From Isoetes taiwanensis (taxonomy: Eukaryota; Streptophyta; Lycopodiopsida; Isoetales; Isoetaceae): a stretch of DNA of 64,000 bases. The stretch covers positions 3,248,488 through 3,312,487 of the forward strand of contig JAJEKV010000050.1 of assembly GCA_021234155.1 (NCBI GenBank), read 5' to 3'. The notes beneath the pieces are model-generated. The model worked only from the letters and a program-made list of their open reading frames with translations. It did not search any database and had not been told where the DNA came from. Of the stretch, positions 11,602-22,797 are shown piece by piece (the stretch's first letter is position 1; every line of letters starts with the position of its first letter). Position numbers and translations under genes: made by a program.

Positions 11602-13020
11602 GAAGCCTTCTCCGTTATTATGCTATGAAGAATAGCGTCTGTGTGCCCTTGTAAATTCTAACACAAAACCTGGCAAAGCCGGCAGCATGAAATCTGTGCT
11701 GAGCTTGTCATTATTCTTATACACAAGGAAATATTGTCAAGATTTATTGTATATTTGTACATTTGCATGTGGTTGGATTACTTTATCGTTTTACTTGGAG
11801 TGGACCATAAGGCAAGGATTGTCAGGAACATCTATTTCTTATAAGTGTATTACAGAGCAGGCGGTATTATTTACAGGCAGTGGGCTATCATGTACCACTG
11901 AGTTACCATGTACTGCAGAATTGAGCATGTCAGCATGTTGGCACCTTGCCCTTCTACTCGCTATTAATGTTGTGGCCCCAAAGTGAAACAACTGTTTTCG
12001 TGGAATGTGAATTGATTAATGGCGAACATTATCAGTCAATGTACTTAAAAATGGGACCATCTTTCTTTTCCCTTCGCCTTTCCAGCCAGGTTCAATGCTA
12101 CGTTTTGAGAAAAAATTCAAACAAAGTTTTGTGGGGTCGTGTATCCACTGATTTTTTAGTGGGAAAGAGGTATTGCTATAAGGTCGACCCTCAAAAAATC
12201 AAAGGCATGAGAGCAGCCTTTGAGATAAGGAGTAACTCGAGCGAGCAAGTGGGATCTTGTTAAAAAAAAAAACATTAGAAACTTCTCCGGAAGATCATGA
12301 GAAGTTGTCTTTATGTGAAGTTTTAGCTAGATCATGTGTGGAATAGCTAGAGTATGAGATTATGTGCATCATGCCTTTATGTCATGTGTAGCAGTCTAGC
12401 ACAAAAAAACATTGACGTTCATATTTCATTTAAAAGATATACACTATATTTTGGTTGCCAACATGTGTTCAACAATTAATATGTTGTATGATAGTCCCAT
12501 TGTAGTTTCTTTTGAATCTTCCATAGTAGTACAAATGCCTTTGGTTTCTAGAAAACTCATAATGATGACACTGTGCTATGATACCAAGAACATTATTTAT
12601 CGACAATCAATTGTTTTTGCAATTCCCAATTACTACTATAATCTACAAAATTGTTCTTTGTGGATAGTCAAAGATAGCACAATGTTACGTTGCTGTTGCT
12701 GTTGCTGTGCAGGAAGTATTTCTCAAGATATATATCTCGTAAGCCTAGTATCTCCTAAATCTACAAGTACCAACATGGTCCATTAACATCTTGATTAACA
12801 TCGAACAAAGCATCTTATTTATAACATGCCCCATATTGACCACTGAAAATTCTCTCACGTCATTTCTCATCAAAACATGGACACCCACGTGGCATCAAAT
12901 CCTACATTCTAAAGTATAACGCTTGGTTTTTCACGGACTTCAAAATTTTTCCCAGCAAAAAAATTTGTTGTCACACGATTACAAAGACTGGATTCTACCG
13001 AACAGGTGGAGTGATTTCAG
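11602..13020 (+). other. 3' region of DUF810 gene and unassigned sequence
   Basis: The first part is probably the 3' untranslated region. An open frame at 11946-12263 (about 105 codons) ends soon before an A-run at 12262. It shows no family I recognise and may simply lie in the transcript tail. The rest is AT-rich with no convincing gene. Confidence 0.4.
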
Positions 13021-13242
13021 ATCAATGCTCCTGTGGACTTCATTAGCATACACATAAACCATGAAGATCAACTCCGCAACTGGTTCTCGAAACTTGAAGC
13101 TTTTCGCCAAGCATCAGTTCTGGTTCAAGATACAATTGAGGTGAGAGCGAGGTACTGCAGGCTTCATTCTGATAGCTTTGTTTGTAGGTGACATTCTAGA
13201 TTTCAGCAGCGTCAGAAGGAGCTTTCATCTGCCTGCTTTTGG
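13021..13242 (+). CDS. Two small putative exons of an unrecognised gene
   Basis: Bases 13021-13140 (40 codons) are bordered by TTTCAG and GTGAGA. They encode a clean stretch beginning INAPVDFISIHINHEDQL and continuing RNWFSKLEAFRQASVL. Bases 13207-13242 (12 codons) are bordered by TTTCAG and GTAAGT and encode QRQKELSSACFW in the same phase. The composition is helical and coiled-coil-like, and the phases and splice sites are good. No matching upstream or downstream exons are visible, so this may be a gene piece carried by or broken by repeats. I do not recognise the protein. Confidence 0.45.
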
Positions 13243-13315
13243 GTAAGTAACTTTTTGTGTTTCTCGGATAGGTTAAACAGAGCCCAGCTTGTTTATTTTG
13301 GACTATGTAATTCAC

Positions 13316-13421
13316 GCTGGGAGGGGCATTACGCCCTATAGGGCTTTGAGGCGGCGCCGCCAGCAGAGGCAGCTGATGGCGCCGCCGAGAAGCTCTACCA
13401 GGACATACTGCCCCTCCCAGC
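13316..13421. repeat. GC-rich hairpin with 13-bp perfect arms
   Basis: GCTGGGAGGGGCA at 13316 pairs exactly with TGCCCCTCCCAGC at 13409. Inside, GGCGGCGCCGCC (13350) and TGGCGCCGCC (13377) can pair as well. This is a 106-base GC island in AT-rich DNA just after the putative exon, and could be a small foldback element. Confidence 0.8.
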
Positions 13422-13805
13422 TAGGCCAAGATTACGAACATTAGATGCTAGGATTCTGGTGCACATGCTTGCAGATGCTACGATTCCGATGGTTGCAGAT
13501 CGTGGATGGACAAAAAATAGTTGCATCATCATATTTTCGGCCTCTATTTCCACTGTTTTAGATGGTCCTATGTTTTAGATCAGTGGTTGCATCCTCTATT
13601 TCCTCTGCTTAAGATGGTCGGAGGAGTGGCTAACTCTGTGGCGGAGGAAAACAATCTCTTTGGCAGAGCAAACAATTTCTGTGGCGGAGGACATATATAG
13701 AACGGCGGAAGAATTGCGTCATATAATTTTGGGGTAAAAATACAGTAATCTTGGCCTGGTGTGTATTACGATGTTGTGCTATAACCATTTTTGTGCTTCT
13801 TTCAT

Positions 13806-14108
13806 GTAGCTCTGCAAGGTGAGGGCAGCCCGCCTGCAAAAGAAATGGGCAGTGTACAGGGGAGGCGCAGCAATTATTCTAGATCAATGGCCTTCCAATC
13901 CTTGGACTGGCTATGTCTAGATAATTTTAGAAGCATAAATTTACCACTAGCATTATCTTATCTTACTTTTAGTATTTGGTTATTGTGTTTGGTGATGGGG
14001 CCTAGTCCCCAGGTTTTAGCTGGGCTGTTGCCCTTGCATGTGTCGTCCCATAACCCGTTGGGTTTTCGTGGACGTAAAAATTCATCTTATCTTATCTTAT
14101 CTTAAACA
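13806..14108 (+). mobile_element. Non-LTR retroposon (303 bp) with 20-bp target duplications
   Basis: The insert ends in a short tandem TTATC tail (about 14086-14105). It is flanked by 20-bp direct repeats at 13786-13805 and 14109-14128 (CATTTT(T/C)GTGCTTCTTTCAT) with one mismatch. This is the hallmark of target-primed insertion. The body has no pol III boxes and a few coding-like stretches, so a 5'-truncated LINE is likelier than a SINE. The insertion is fairly recent judging by the duplications. Confidence 0.75.
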
Positions 14109-14536
14109 CATTTTCGTGCTTCTTTCATTTTTAACGTTAACAAAATTCCTTACAACCTCTTGTTTTTTCTAAGGCAAAACGATCTAATAGTCTATGGCAT
14201 CTGTCTAACTAAGGTGGAAGATATGTGTAACCCAGCACTATAAACAAATGGCCATCTGCAACAGTATGCAGCTAGATTTCTATAAGGTGCATGATGAATG
14301 GCATGAGGTTACAGATTGGTTGAAGAATCTGGTATTGGAATGTCTGAGGATTATTAAACAGTGGGAGTTGTCAGAATAATATGATGTATATTGGACCATG
14401 GGACCCATTTGATGTTAAAAAATAGAATTTGCATGTTGAGCATAAAGGACTCTACATCAGGCAACCCATTTCCACGAGCCCATGTTCATAGGTATGAAGA
14501 ACAATTTGATGTTTCCAGAGTCATTACACAGATGCA

Positions 14537-15448
14537 ATGAATTGGAGAAATGTCTCCGACATAGATGAGGTTTTGGTGGTGCTGGTTATGTTGAATCAAG
14601 GCAATGTATGTTCTTTTAGTTGCAGTGAATGTGTTACAATAATGGAGTGTTGCAAGAACGTAGCAGAAGTCATCATGTACAAACTAGGCAAACTCAACGT
14701 AGTTGCAGATGCATTTTCAAGGCACCCCTTGACGACGAGAGTCCATTGCAATGCCATGTCAACACTCACCAATGAGTTTGGCAAGAAGATAGAAGAAATA
14801 TTGCCAATGGACCGAGACTTTAAGGAAGCATGGGCAAGCCTTTCTAAGAAGGCAAGAACGAACAAAGAGAGGGAAACCTTCAAGCATTTTAAGAAGGAAG
14901 GCAACCTATTGTACCATAAGAATAAATTGTGTGCACCAGAGTCATCGGGAGTCAGGCAAATGATACTCCATGACACACACAATAGCCCAATAGCCGGGCA
15001 TGTAGGTTTTATAAAGACCTATTTTAAGATCAGAAGTAGCTACTTCTGGCCCGACATGAAGAAGCACATAGCTAAGTATATTCGGGAGTGCCAGCTATGT
15101 CCGCATACGAAGGCAGAACAACTCCAAATTCCTGGAGCATTAGAGCCATTACTTGTGCCGAATGCGAAATGGGATGTAATAAGCATGGACTTTATTACAA
15201 GGCTCCCGAGAACCATAAGGGGCAAAGACGCCTTGATGGTGGTAGTGGACAAATTGTCAAAGATGGCACATTTTGTGCCGTGCAGGACTACAGACACGAC
15301 GTTAGATATCGCCATATTGTTCACTAAGGAGATCTTTCGATTCCATGGGATGCCGAGAGAAATAATCTCGAATAGAGATTCAAAGCTCATGAGCGCATTC
15401 TGGCAAAACTTGTTCAGCACATCAGGATCCCTTAAGGTGCCGGAATGA
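14537..15448 (+). pseudogene. Ty3/gypsy RNase H end and integrase, truncated
   Basis: An open frame of about 300 codons. Near residue 50 it has KLNVVADAFSRHP, the usual end of gypsy RNase H. Then come the integrase zinc finger (HNSPIAGH followed by CQLCPHTK) and the core with WDVISMDFITRLP. The second catalytic position reads ISNRDSKL where the family has SDRD, so the Asp is replaced by Asn. The frame ends before the third catalytic residue (Glu). Integrase is therefore dead and truncated. The sequence is unlike the Athila-type elements nearby and resembles another gypsy lineage. Confidence 0.85.
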
Positions 15449-17240
15449 GCCAATTTCTGTGATTTTCCCAACCTCTTTACGTTTATGCTCTCAACCGCCT
15501 TTGCTCTTCTTAAGTTCAAGACACACTATTTATACTGCTCAACAATATTCTATTGTTTTTGCTATATCATAGTCCATGCTTGCTCTGCCTATTTATTCCT
15601 AGAATCAGTTGCATATCAAATTCGATATATTTGTCAAATTGTATATATCCCATAGATGGTATTCCATGTCTCTGTAGTATTCTGTGATATATAATGTTCC
15701 TCACTAATGTAAAATTTAGAGGGATTGCAACGTAGTGCATGTGGACATGATTCAAGTACTTGGTTTTGGTATATTGCTCATGTGGATCTGATTAGGCTCT
15801 AAGCTATTATTATTCAGCTACCATTCTTTGATAAGCCTCAATGTTTCCATCTCTAGAGATATGCATAAATTGGTATCCAGGTTACTTAATTTGTTTGTGC
15901 AAAAGATTAGTCGATGAATAGAGAATGATTCCCCCCCTTTTTTTTCCTCGGCAAAGCATGGTATCTGCACCATGAGTTCTGGCAGGTCTGATACATAAAG
16001 GCCTTGGCATGAGTTTTGGTACACAGAACGTCCACAAAAAATCAATTGTAGATGATCATGTTAAAGGTTTACTTGGTTTTTATAACCAAGTTTTATAAAT
16101 ATTGTTCTTTGGAAATGAAGCTGGTCCATAACTCTATTGGAAAGAGATGTGCAGGGTTGTGTCCTTCCCAACCATCTTCATTGCAGTGTATGGGGAATTA
16201 TTTCTGTAAGTACCAGTAACATATTTTGAATGTCTTTTTTTCTAGTGCGAAGGTTGCTTATCATTTTGAAAGTTATACATTATATTAGCCAGCAAGAATA
16301 CCTGATATTGATTTTGAGTTTCTAGAATAGGCAAGGCAAAAATTCGCTCTGTCAAAAAATCTATTTTCCAACATCCAAAGGAGGGACGTCTTTTTGGCTT
16401 ACCTTGAGGATATCTAGTTTGAGCATCTAAGTTCTAGAACCAATAAGGAAAGACAAGTGACAATATTATCATTATTTAAGAGCACAATAGTTATTATCAT
16501 TATTTGAGAGTATAGTAGTTATTCGTCTATTAACAATTTGACTTTTGACATGGATCATAATCACTTTCATGCTTTATCCTTTACACATGAAGAACTTTTG
16601 AACAATTCCTTGTCTAATCAAGGAAAAGTTCTCTCTTTATCGACTCGGCTCATAAACACAAAGGAGTTTAAAGGAGAAATGCTATACTAATGAGAAAGAA
16701 AAGGACAAAGTCATGGTCATGCTCTCAACAATTGAAAAAGACAAAAAAGGGGCTTTTTGTTATCTGTCATGGTCTTAGGCCACATTTACAATCATACAGC
16801 CAGGGAAAATCATGACAAAATTTGAACTGGATCTTTGAATCATGAATCATGGACCACATTATGAGCAATTTCTCATAAGTAAACATTGGTTTATATTTAA
16901 GGCATTTAAAAATGTCTAAAGATTTAACCTCATGGGCAAAATAATATCCAGGATTCCCCTTGATTGACAATGTTGGCGAACCACAGAATTAGGCTACATT
17001 ACACTGCCACTTTCATTTCAACATCCACTTTCTTTTCAATATCGATACCTATATTTAAACATCATAGTAGCCCAACACTAACTATGCATGTCAATAATCA
17101 CAAAATGGTCTATAAAATCTGGGTGTATAACGAAGTTGGTGAAGAGAAACGTACGCGACATGCCACGATAAATTTCTTGTACTATTGACTATATTTTTTC
17201 ATTGCATACCTTGAGGACAGTCGAAATAAATGGCAGGATC
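15449..17240. other. No gene recognised; AT-rich
   Basis: No coding stretch with splice sites, RNA gene or element end was found, apart from the small foldback at 17142-17178. Confidence 0.5.
17142..17178. repeat. Small foldback, family A (copy 1)
   Basis: AAGAGAAACGTACGCGAC and CCACGATAAATTTCTT are imperfect inverted arms around a short loop. A related sequence ending in the same CGATAAATTTCTTGTA occurs at 25809-25856, which suggests a small dispersed repeat. Confidence 0.5.
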
Positions 17241-17244
17241 TTTA

Positions 17245-17385
17245 TTGTGGTTTTGTGGAATTTGCAAAGGCTATTGACACAGTTCCGAGAGAGGAGCTAT
17301 AGACGAGACTATCACAATTAGACATCCATCAGAAGTCGCAAAATATAGTCTACAATCTGTATGAAACATTCTCGGTTTAAAGGCA
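17245..17385 (+). pseudogene. LINE reverse transcriptase fragment
   Basis: Reads GFVEFAKAIDTVPREEL then a stop, then a run of RLSQLDIHQKSQNIVYNLYE-like residues. This is the FAKAFDTVPRE block of plant LINE RT and matches the minus-strand LINE near 27540-27580. Only this block survives. Confidence 0.7.
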
Positions 17386-18132
17386 ATAGTGTGCTGAGGT
17401 CTAAACCCTGCTTGGCCAAAAGCCATGTGACCACACACCACACTACATTGCTGGATTGGACCCTGTCCTCAACCACTTTACATTGCATCTATGGGATTTG
17501 ACGCACAACAGTTCAGGTGCGATTCTGGACGTTCTTGAACCCGAAACATGTAATTGCTAGAACTAATGTGTTATCACGAAACCAAACATCCAGATACATC
17601 TTCTTTAGATCCATCTGGGTAACCACTCTTCTTTAGAATCATTAGATGTATCTTCTTTCTGATGTCTCATCATCATTGCGAACAGCAGCAGAACTCAAGA
17701 TGCCATCCTTAGATAAAAGATGGATCCGAACACCTTACTATTATGCATGCAACACTGATGCAACACAGAAACCTAAAGCAACTTCCGATGCCTACTTCTG
17801 ACAGGGCCTTGAAGCGCTCGGAAGCGCATACAATGAAAATAAACCATATTAACTTGTAAAGAACCATATCTCATCTAAAAACTTCTAAACAAGCATGTTC
17901 ACCACCTAACTCGTGAATCTTGACCACAACGCCTATATAACAGTGCCTACAAATACCTGCAAACGAATAAAACATTATTAGGGCCTTAAATCATGAAAAT
18001 AGAACCAAATGCTCTCAAACTAACCTCATATTTCGTCTCTAGGCTACGGCTTCAAGCGCCAAAAACGATATTCCCAGCCCCCTGGAAAGAATGATTAGAA
18101 ACTAAAATCTAGATAGTAGAACAAGCATGTAA

Positions 18133-18204
18133 AAGTAATAACCTCTTATTTCCTCTCAGCGCATACGGAAGTAATAACCTCTTACTTCCTGTCGGCACCT
18201 TCAG
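18133..18204. repeat. Tandem duplication, 36-bp period
   Basis: AAGTAATAACCTCTTA(T/C)TTCCT occurs at 18133 and 18169. The remainder of each unit (CTCAGCGCATACGG versus GTCGGCACC) is partly alike. Confidence 0.8.
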
Positions 18205-18225
18205 ACGCCAACGAGCACCGTCCCA

Positions 18226-18307
18226 GGGCCAAAAAGCACAAAACTCCATAGTAGTTTTGGCCAAGAGGGCCAAAAAGCACAAAACTCCATAGTAGTCTTG
18301 GCCAAGT
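18226..18307. repeat. Tandem duplication, 41-bp period
   Basis: Two head-to-tail copies of a 41-base unit start at 18226 and 18267 (GGGCCAAAAAGCACAAAACT...) with a single T/C difference. This implies a recent duplication. Confidence 0.93.
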
Positions 18308-19290
18308 GTGGGATTACATCCCGTAATTGCCCTTATGTCCGCCCACGTATTGGAGGCGCCGCTAACCTCGGTGGCACACTTGTGGCTCCACCCCTCGTGC
18401 GCTCGAAGACTCACAGGTGGAATGGTCGCCCAAGGGCAATTACCTATGAAACTGTATTTGTATGGGTACTAAATTTTTTAACTCCTCAAAATCACTTAAA
18501 ATTCCCAACATCGGTTTTAACATAGCTCGATGTGTAACCATAAAATTGTAAAAGTCAGTTTAACGGTGCAGAAACGTTAAGTCAACATAAATTTCTTAGA
18601 ACTGTTAGAAACCTTCTTAAATTGCAGGTCTAAGACAGCGTCTTATGGGCTGTAATTTGTGATATAAAAACATTAATCAGATGAACAGGGATTCAGAAGG
18701 TAGCAACTTACTCCCTTATATTATTATTTGTGAACATAAAACACATAACGTAATTAAACATCAACTGGGTGAACATGGATTTAAGAATATAGAATGAGAT
18801 ATTTTCAGATAGTAGTTCTGTTAACATATAAAAGAAATACCTAGGGAAATTAAGGATTCAGGAGGTACAGTGATATAGTCGCTTACAAATGAGACATCTT
18901 ACTTTGAATTATGACATTCAGGCATCATAAAATACAGTAGTGCACCAAGCTCTCGTCCCCGAACAAAGGATCCGATGTGCTTAAGCAACATCACCCATCA
19001 AATGCAGAGAACAATACCGTAATTGTTCTCTATAATAATTTGTCCACAGAAAAATTGGCATGTGAACCCTGAAGAGAAAAGCTTACAACAGTACAGGTGC
19101 ATCAGACTGGTGCAGCTGATTACACATGCCCCTGAGAACCACCTAGAGCCTCCATGAAAAAAGGAATAAGGACATTCATCTACCATTTCATAAGGTTCTC
19201 TAGGTTCTCTAAAGATCCATAGAACTGCACTTGGTTAATGCAATTTTTTCCGACCCATGGAAATCTTGTTACGCTCCTCCATTTTGAAAG

Positions 19291-22200
19291 TCACTGGATA
19301 ACACATGAGCATGACTGCGAAGAATCACCTTCGTGTTCCTCCTCGTCCGAGTCACCTGATTCACTGTATAAAGCCAAACAATAAACATTATTTTCTTGCT
19401 TGAAATATATCAACCATAAACACAGCTTTACAACTTAGCTTCATACTAAAACAGAAACTAGGTGCCAGACAAGAGGTATTCAATGTAATTACAATTACTA
19501 AAACAGAATCAATAGATGATTGCTAGCACAAGGACTGCCTCAGATAATAATGGACATATAATTCTACTTATGCAACCTAAAATAATTGTATAATTATATG
19601 ATGTGGTATTCCTCAGGGATGGCTTCACTATAAACAGGTTTGACCTCGGGCAAACAAAGTCGGGCAACAAACAACTTAGCAGGCTACAAAATAATGCTCA
19701 CACTCAGTGTAAAATCCAAGTCCACATGCTGGCTATTATTTATATGCTTTCACTAAGTTAGTTTTCGTCCACATTATTCACCACTACAACCATTGGCTCC
19801 ACTTTGGTCACAATCCATATGTTTTGACTGTTTGTCCTAAGAACGGACGCAATTCTAGATGTATTACTGCGGCTATCCATCAGCGAATCCCTGTCCGCTT
19901 AATAGGTCGCGAACACATACTAAAAGGGTTCCATGTAATCAACAGCTGAACAGTTTCCCGGTAAACTTCCAAACTTAAAAGGTACTTTGGCAAATTTTCA
20001 GGACACTTTCTCCCCCCTTTCATCAACAGAGACATTAATCAGCCAACTACTGAAGGCTCCAAAATTGTGGCTCACCCAGCTTAGAAAAATGAAGGCAAGC
20101 AGGACAAGTTCACAAATTATTTTGTGACTTGATACTCCTAACTTGATGGCAACAATGGCCATAGTAAATGAAATTGGAATACTCTGGCGTCAGTGCCTTC
20201 TTATGTGCCCACCTGCCAAATATCTTCATCTTCTTCGATGGCTATCACCATGTTTCTAAGTTAGTAACGCATTTTACTTCTTCATCCCTACTTCTGGATT
20301 AGCTCCAGTAGCCCTCTTGCTGCTATTATTTAGTATTGAACCCATCCAAGCTATGAATTTAGAAATTTGATTTTCCTTGTGGGATTTATGCTACTACCAG
20401 AACTTTCTCTGCTAAGATATTGATGCAGGCCTTCACTTTGCTGGAGACGACACAGGCACAGTGGTTATTGGTGGCCAACAAAGCTTAAAAAGCAACCAAT
20501 TTTGTTTTTCATATTTTACACTTCCTTCCAGTCTGTTATCGCATTAACCAAACAATTATGTTTTGGTTATAATAACCTACAATAAGTAGGGCCATATTGG
20601 GCTCAACACTGGCGCACATAATCTCACGGGCAAGGTAAAATAGCTTGGCTTCACCATCGCTTTCTGTAATGTGCAGCACATTTAAACTAGTTTTAACAAT
20701 GCTAATAGCTGTATTTTTCCAGAACACTAAAAGAGGTTGACAGGTAGTAGCAAATAATAGAAATGATTCTATGCTGTCAAAACATGGTTAATATGTATCA
20801 TCAAAATTTCCATGCAACTAGATCAATTTTCTCATCCATCTTCTCCCTTATATATCTTGTACATTCCATGACATCAATGGGTTCTCCCAATGACGCTTCC
20901 TAGCTCTCTTTGCTATCATTGTAGTGCCAGAGAATGTTTGCTACTTACCCAATCTTCCATATGTATCTTATTGTCTCCATACCATGTGTCACTGGAAAAG
21001 CTATTGTGACGTGTCTTGAAAACGTCAGTTGCTGGATTTTAGTTTCCTCAATTTTATTTTTTATAAGCACAGTTACCTCAAAGCCTCATCAACTTTTCTA
21101 TTTCTAGACACCGGCAACTATATCAGTCTTTTTGTATGCTTAAAGAATTCTTCTTGCCTAAAATCAGTGGAGTAGACACTATGTGATAAACAGAAGGATT
21201 TGATATTCTCAGCTGAGACCTGACTGTGTATGTTGGTTGATGCACCTCAAAAACACCCAGAGCAGATTACAGTCTCCTTTATTCCAATAACACCTTTTAG
21301 CAGCTAGTGCATGCATTGTTACAACTTTTCTATGATACCAGTGAGCATCGATTGCAGGGTTTTTGTCTAGTCTTTTGTGTACACAAGACATTCTAGTGGC
21401 CCACAAATGATGAACCCTCATGAAGAATTTCTGGCACACTTGATCGCACTGGATGTAGTGCAGGAAAGCATCCTGGGCGGTTTGGTCGGACATGAGAAGC
21501 TAACTAGGCACAAGCCAAGCAAATCCAACAGTCCAACCAGAAAGTGAACGACTCAACGAGCTCTCCTCGTCCATGCATGTTAAAAGGGATTTTATCCTAC
21601 GCATATTTCCATCGGCACACTAGTATCAACGCGTTTGAAATGACTAGTTCAGAATAGATAATTTTAGGTAGCCAAATCCACTGAAGGCCATCTTAAAGTC
21701 CAAGCATTGGAGATTATTGAAGCAACAGACTAAACAAAATACTATATCCATTCTCGGTTGCCATTCCTTGCATAGGAGCTACTGTAATAGAATATTTGAT
21801 CTATCATTTAAACACAGCATCAACCAACTATAGAAATAAAAATAGTAGCTTTTTAAAATTGGACAAAAAATCTTTAGCTCCCAGAACCTCAAAAAGGAAA
21901 ACGCACAGAAGCCCCTGAAACAACTCCGACATAAGAGGGGTATTCATCCCCATGGGAAAAACTGATACAGAACCTGGTCCTTGACGCTTACTTATTTCCA
22001 GATGGTTGATCATGTAAATGGATAAACACATTATGAAATGTATATAGGAAAATGCACAAAAGTCCCTGAAGCAACTCTGACATAAAATGCATATTCATCC
22101 CCATGGGGGAGGGGAATTGATGCAAAACCGCGTGGCGACAGCTTATTTATTTGAAGTTAGTTTCTTTCCAAAATACACATTCTCTCAATTAGCATTAAAA

Positions 22201-22797
22201 TCTGAAACTTCATTTAACTGCTAGCAATATGCATCATATAAAGAGTTTGAAAAGGGTGGAAGAATACCTTGGTTCGAACTCTTTTACATGTGCTATGTCA
22301 CCTCCATGGTCGTCAACCCACTGCACTCTTCTTTTAAAAGGCTGCACTGCACCAGGACATGTTTGTCCTGTCTTCAATGCAGATGTTAACTTGGCTGCTT
22401 CCACCAAAACCACTTTCTGGCCCTCACCATCTACCATTTTCATGTGGCCATCACTGTCCTCATCCATTCCACCATTCCTTAAATCTGTGTGTTTCTCATC
22501 TGTGTGTTTCTCATCTGCTGTGTTCCCTCCATCTCCTGTATTATCAACCTCAATTGGAGGCGCATTGAGGTTTGATGTCATCAAAGAATCCTTTTCTAGC
22601 AAGCTTCCATTTTCACTCGCATCACCATTATCAACAAATGCAACATGTGCTATTGGAGGCGTAGACTCTTCCGGAGCCGAGGGTGCCATCCCTGCAAGCC
22701 CCCTACCCGCACTAATTCCCTTATCCACTTTTACTGATGAAGGCAGCCCTGAATCAATAGGGGTCGGGTCAAGTGCCCCCGACCTCCAGCAACAACA
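19291..22797 (-). CDS. Uncharacterised plant gene with acidic Cys-rich C-terminus (last two exons)
   Basis: The minus-strand exon 22797-22268 is entered through a strong acceptor (polypyrimidine then CTGCAG at 22798-22800) and leaves at a GT donor at 22267. The last exon, 19363-19291, is only 73 nt; it follows ATACAG and ends in TGA. Splicing joins AG|T into a serine, giving EFEPS-ESGDSDEEE and a terminus DSSQSCSCVIQ. The motif RRVQWVDDHGGDIAHVKEF followed by an acidic run and a CxC(V/I)I(Q/M) end is found in a plant family of unknown function that I recall from several species. The end could be lipidated, but it is not a classical CaaX box. The exon starts CCCWRSG, so an upstream exon with the start codon is still missing. 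The intron is about 2.9 kb. Confidence 0.7.
19364..22267 (-). other. Long intron of the acidic-tail gene
   Basis: This 2.9-kb stretch lies between the donor at 22267 and the acceptor at 19365-19364 of the minus-strand gene. It holds a tandem duplication near its start but no recognisable coding insert. Donor and acceptor phases agree, which is the main support for treating it as one intron. Confidence 0.65.
21895..22160. repeat. Tandem duplication, about 151-bp period
   Basis: AGGAAAA(C/T)GCACA(G/A)AAG(C/T)CCCT starts copies at 21895 and 22046. Shared blocks continue through CATCCCCATGGG to the TTATTT stretch. Divergence is moderate. It lies within the intron just after the donor. Confidence 0.8.

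Larger units (their letters stand above)
17386..19290. other. No gene body; holds the 3' flank of the minus-strand gene and short tandem duplications
   Basis: The right part is probably the 3' untranslated region and downstream flank of the gene ending at 19291. Two short tandem duplications lie at 18133-18204 and 18226-18307. A pair of inverted blocks (ATTGCCCTT near 18317, AAGGGCAATTAC near 18432) suggests a small MITE. Confidence 0.45.
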
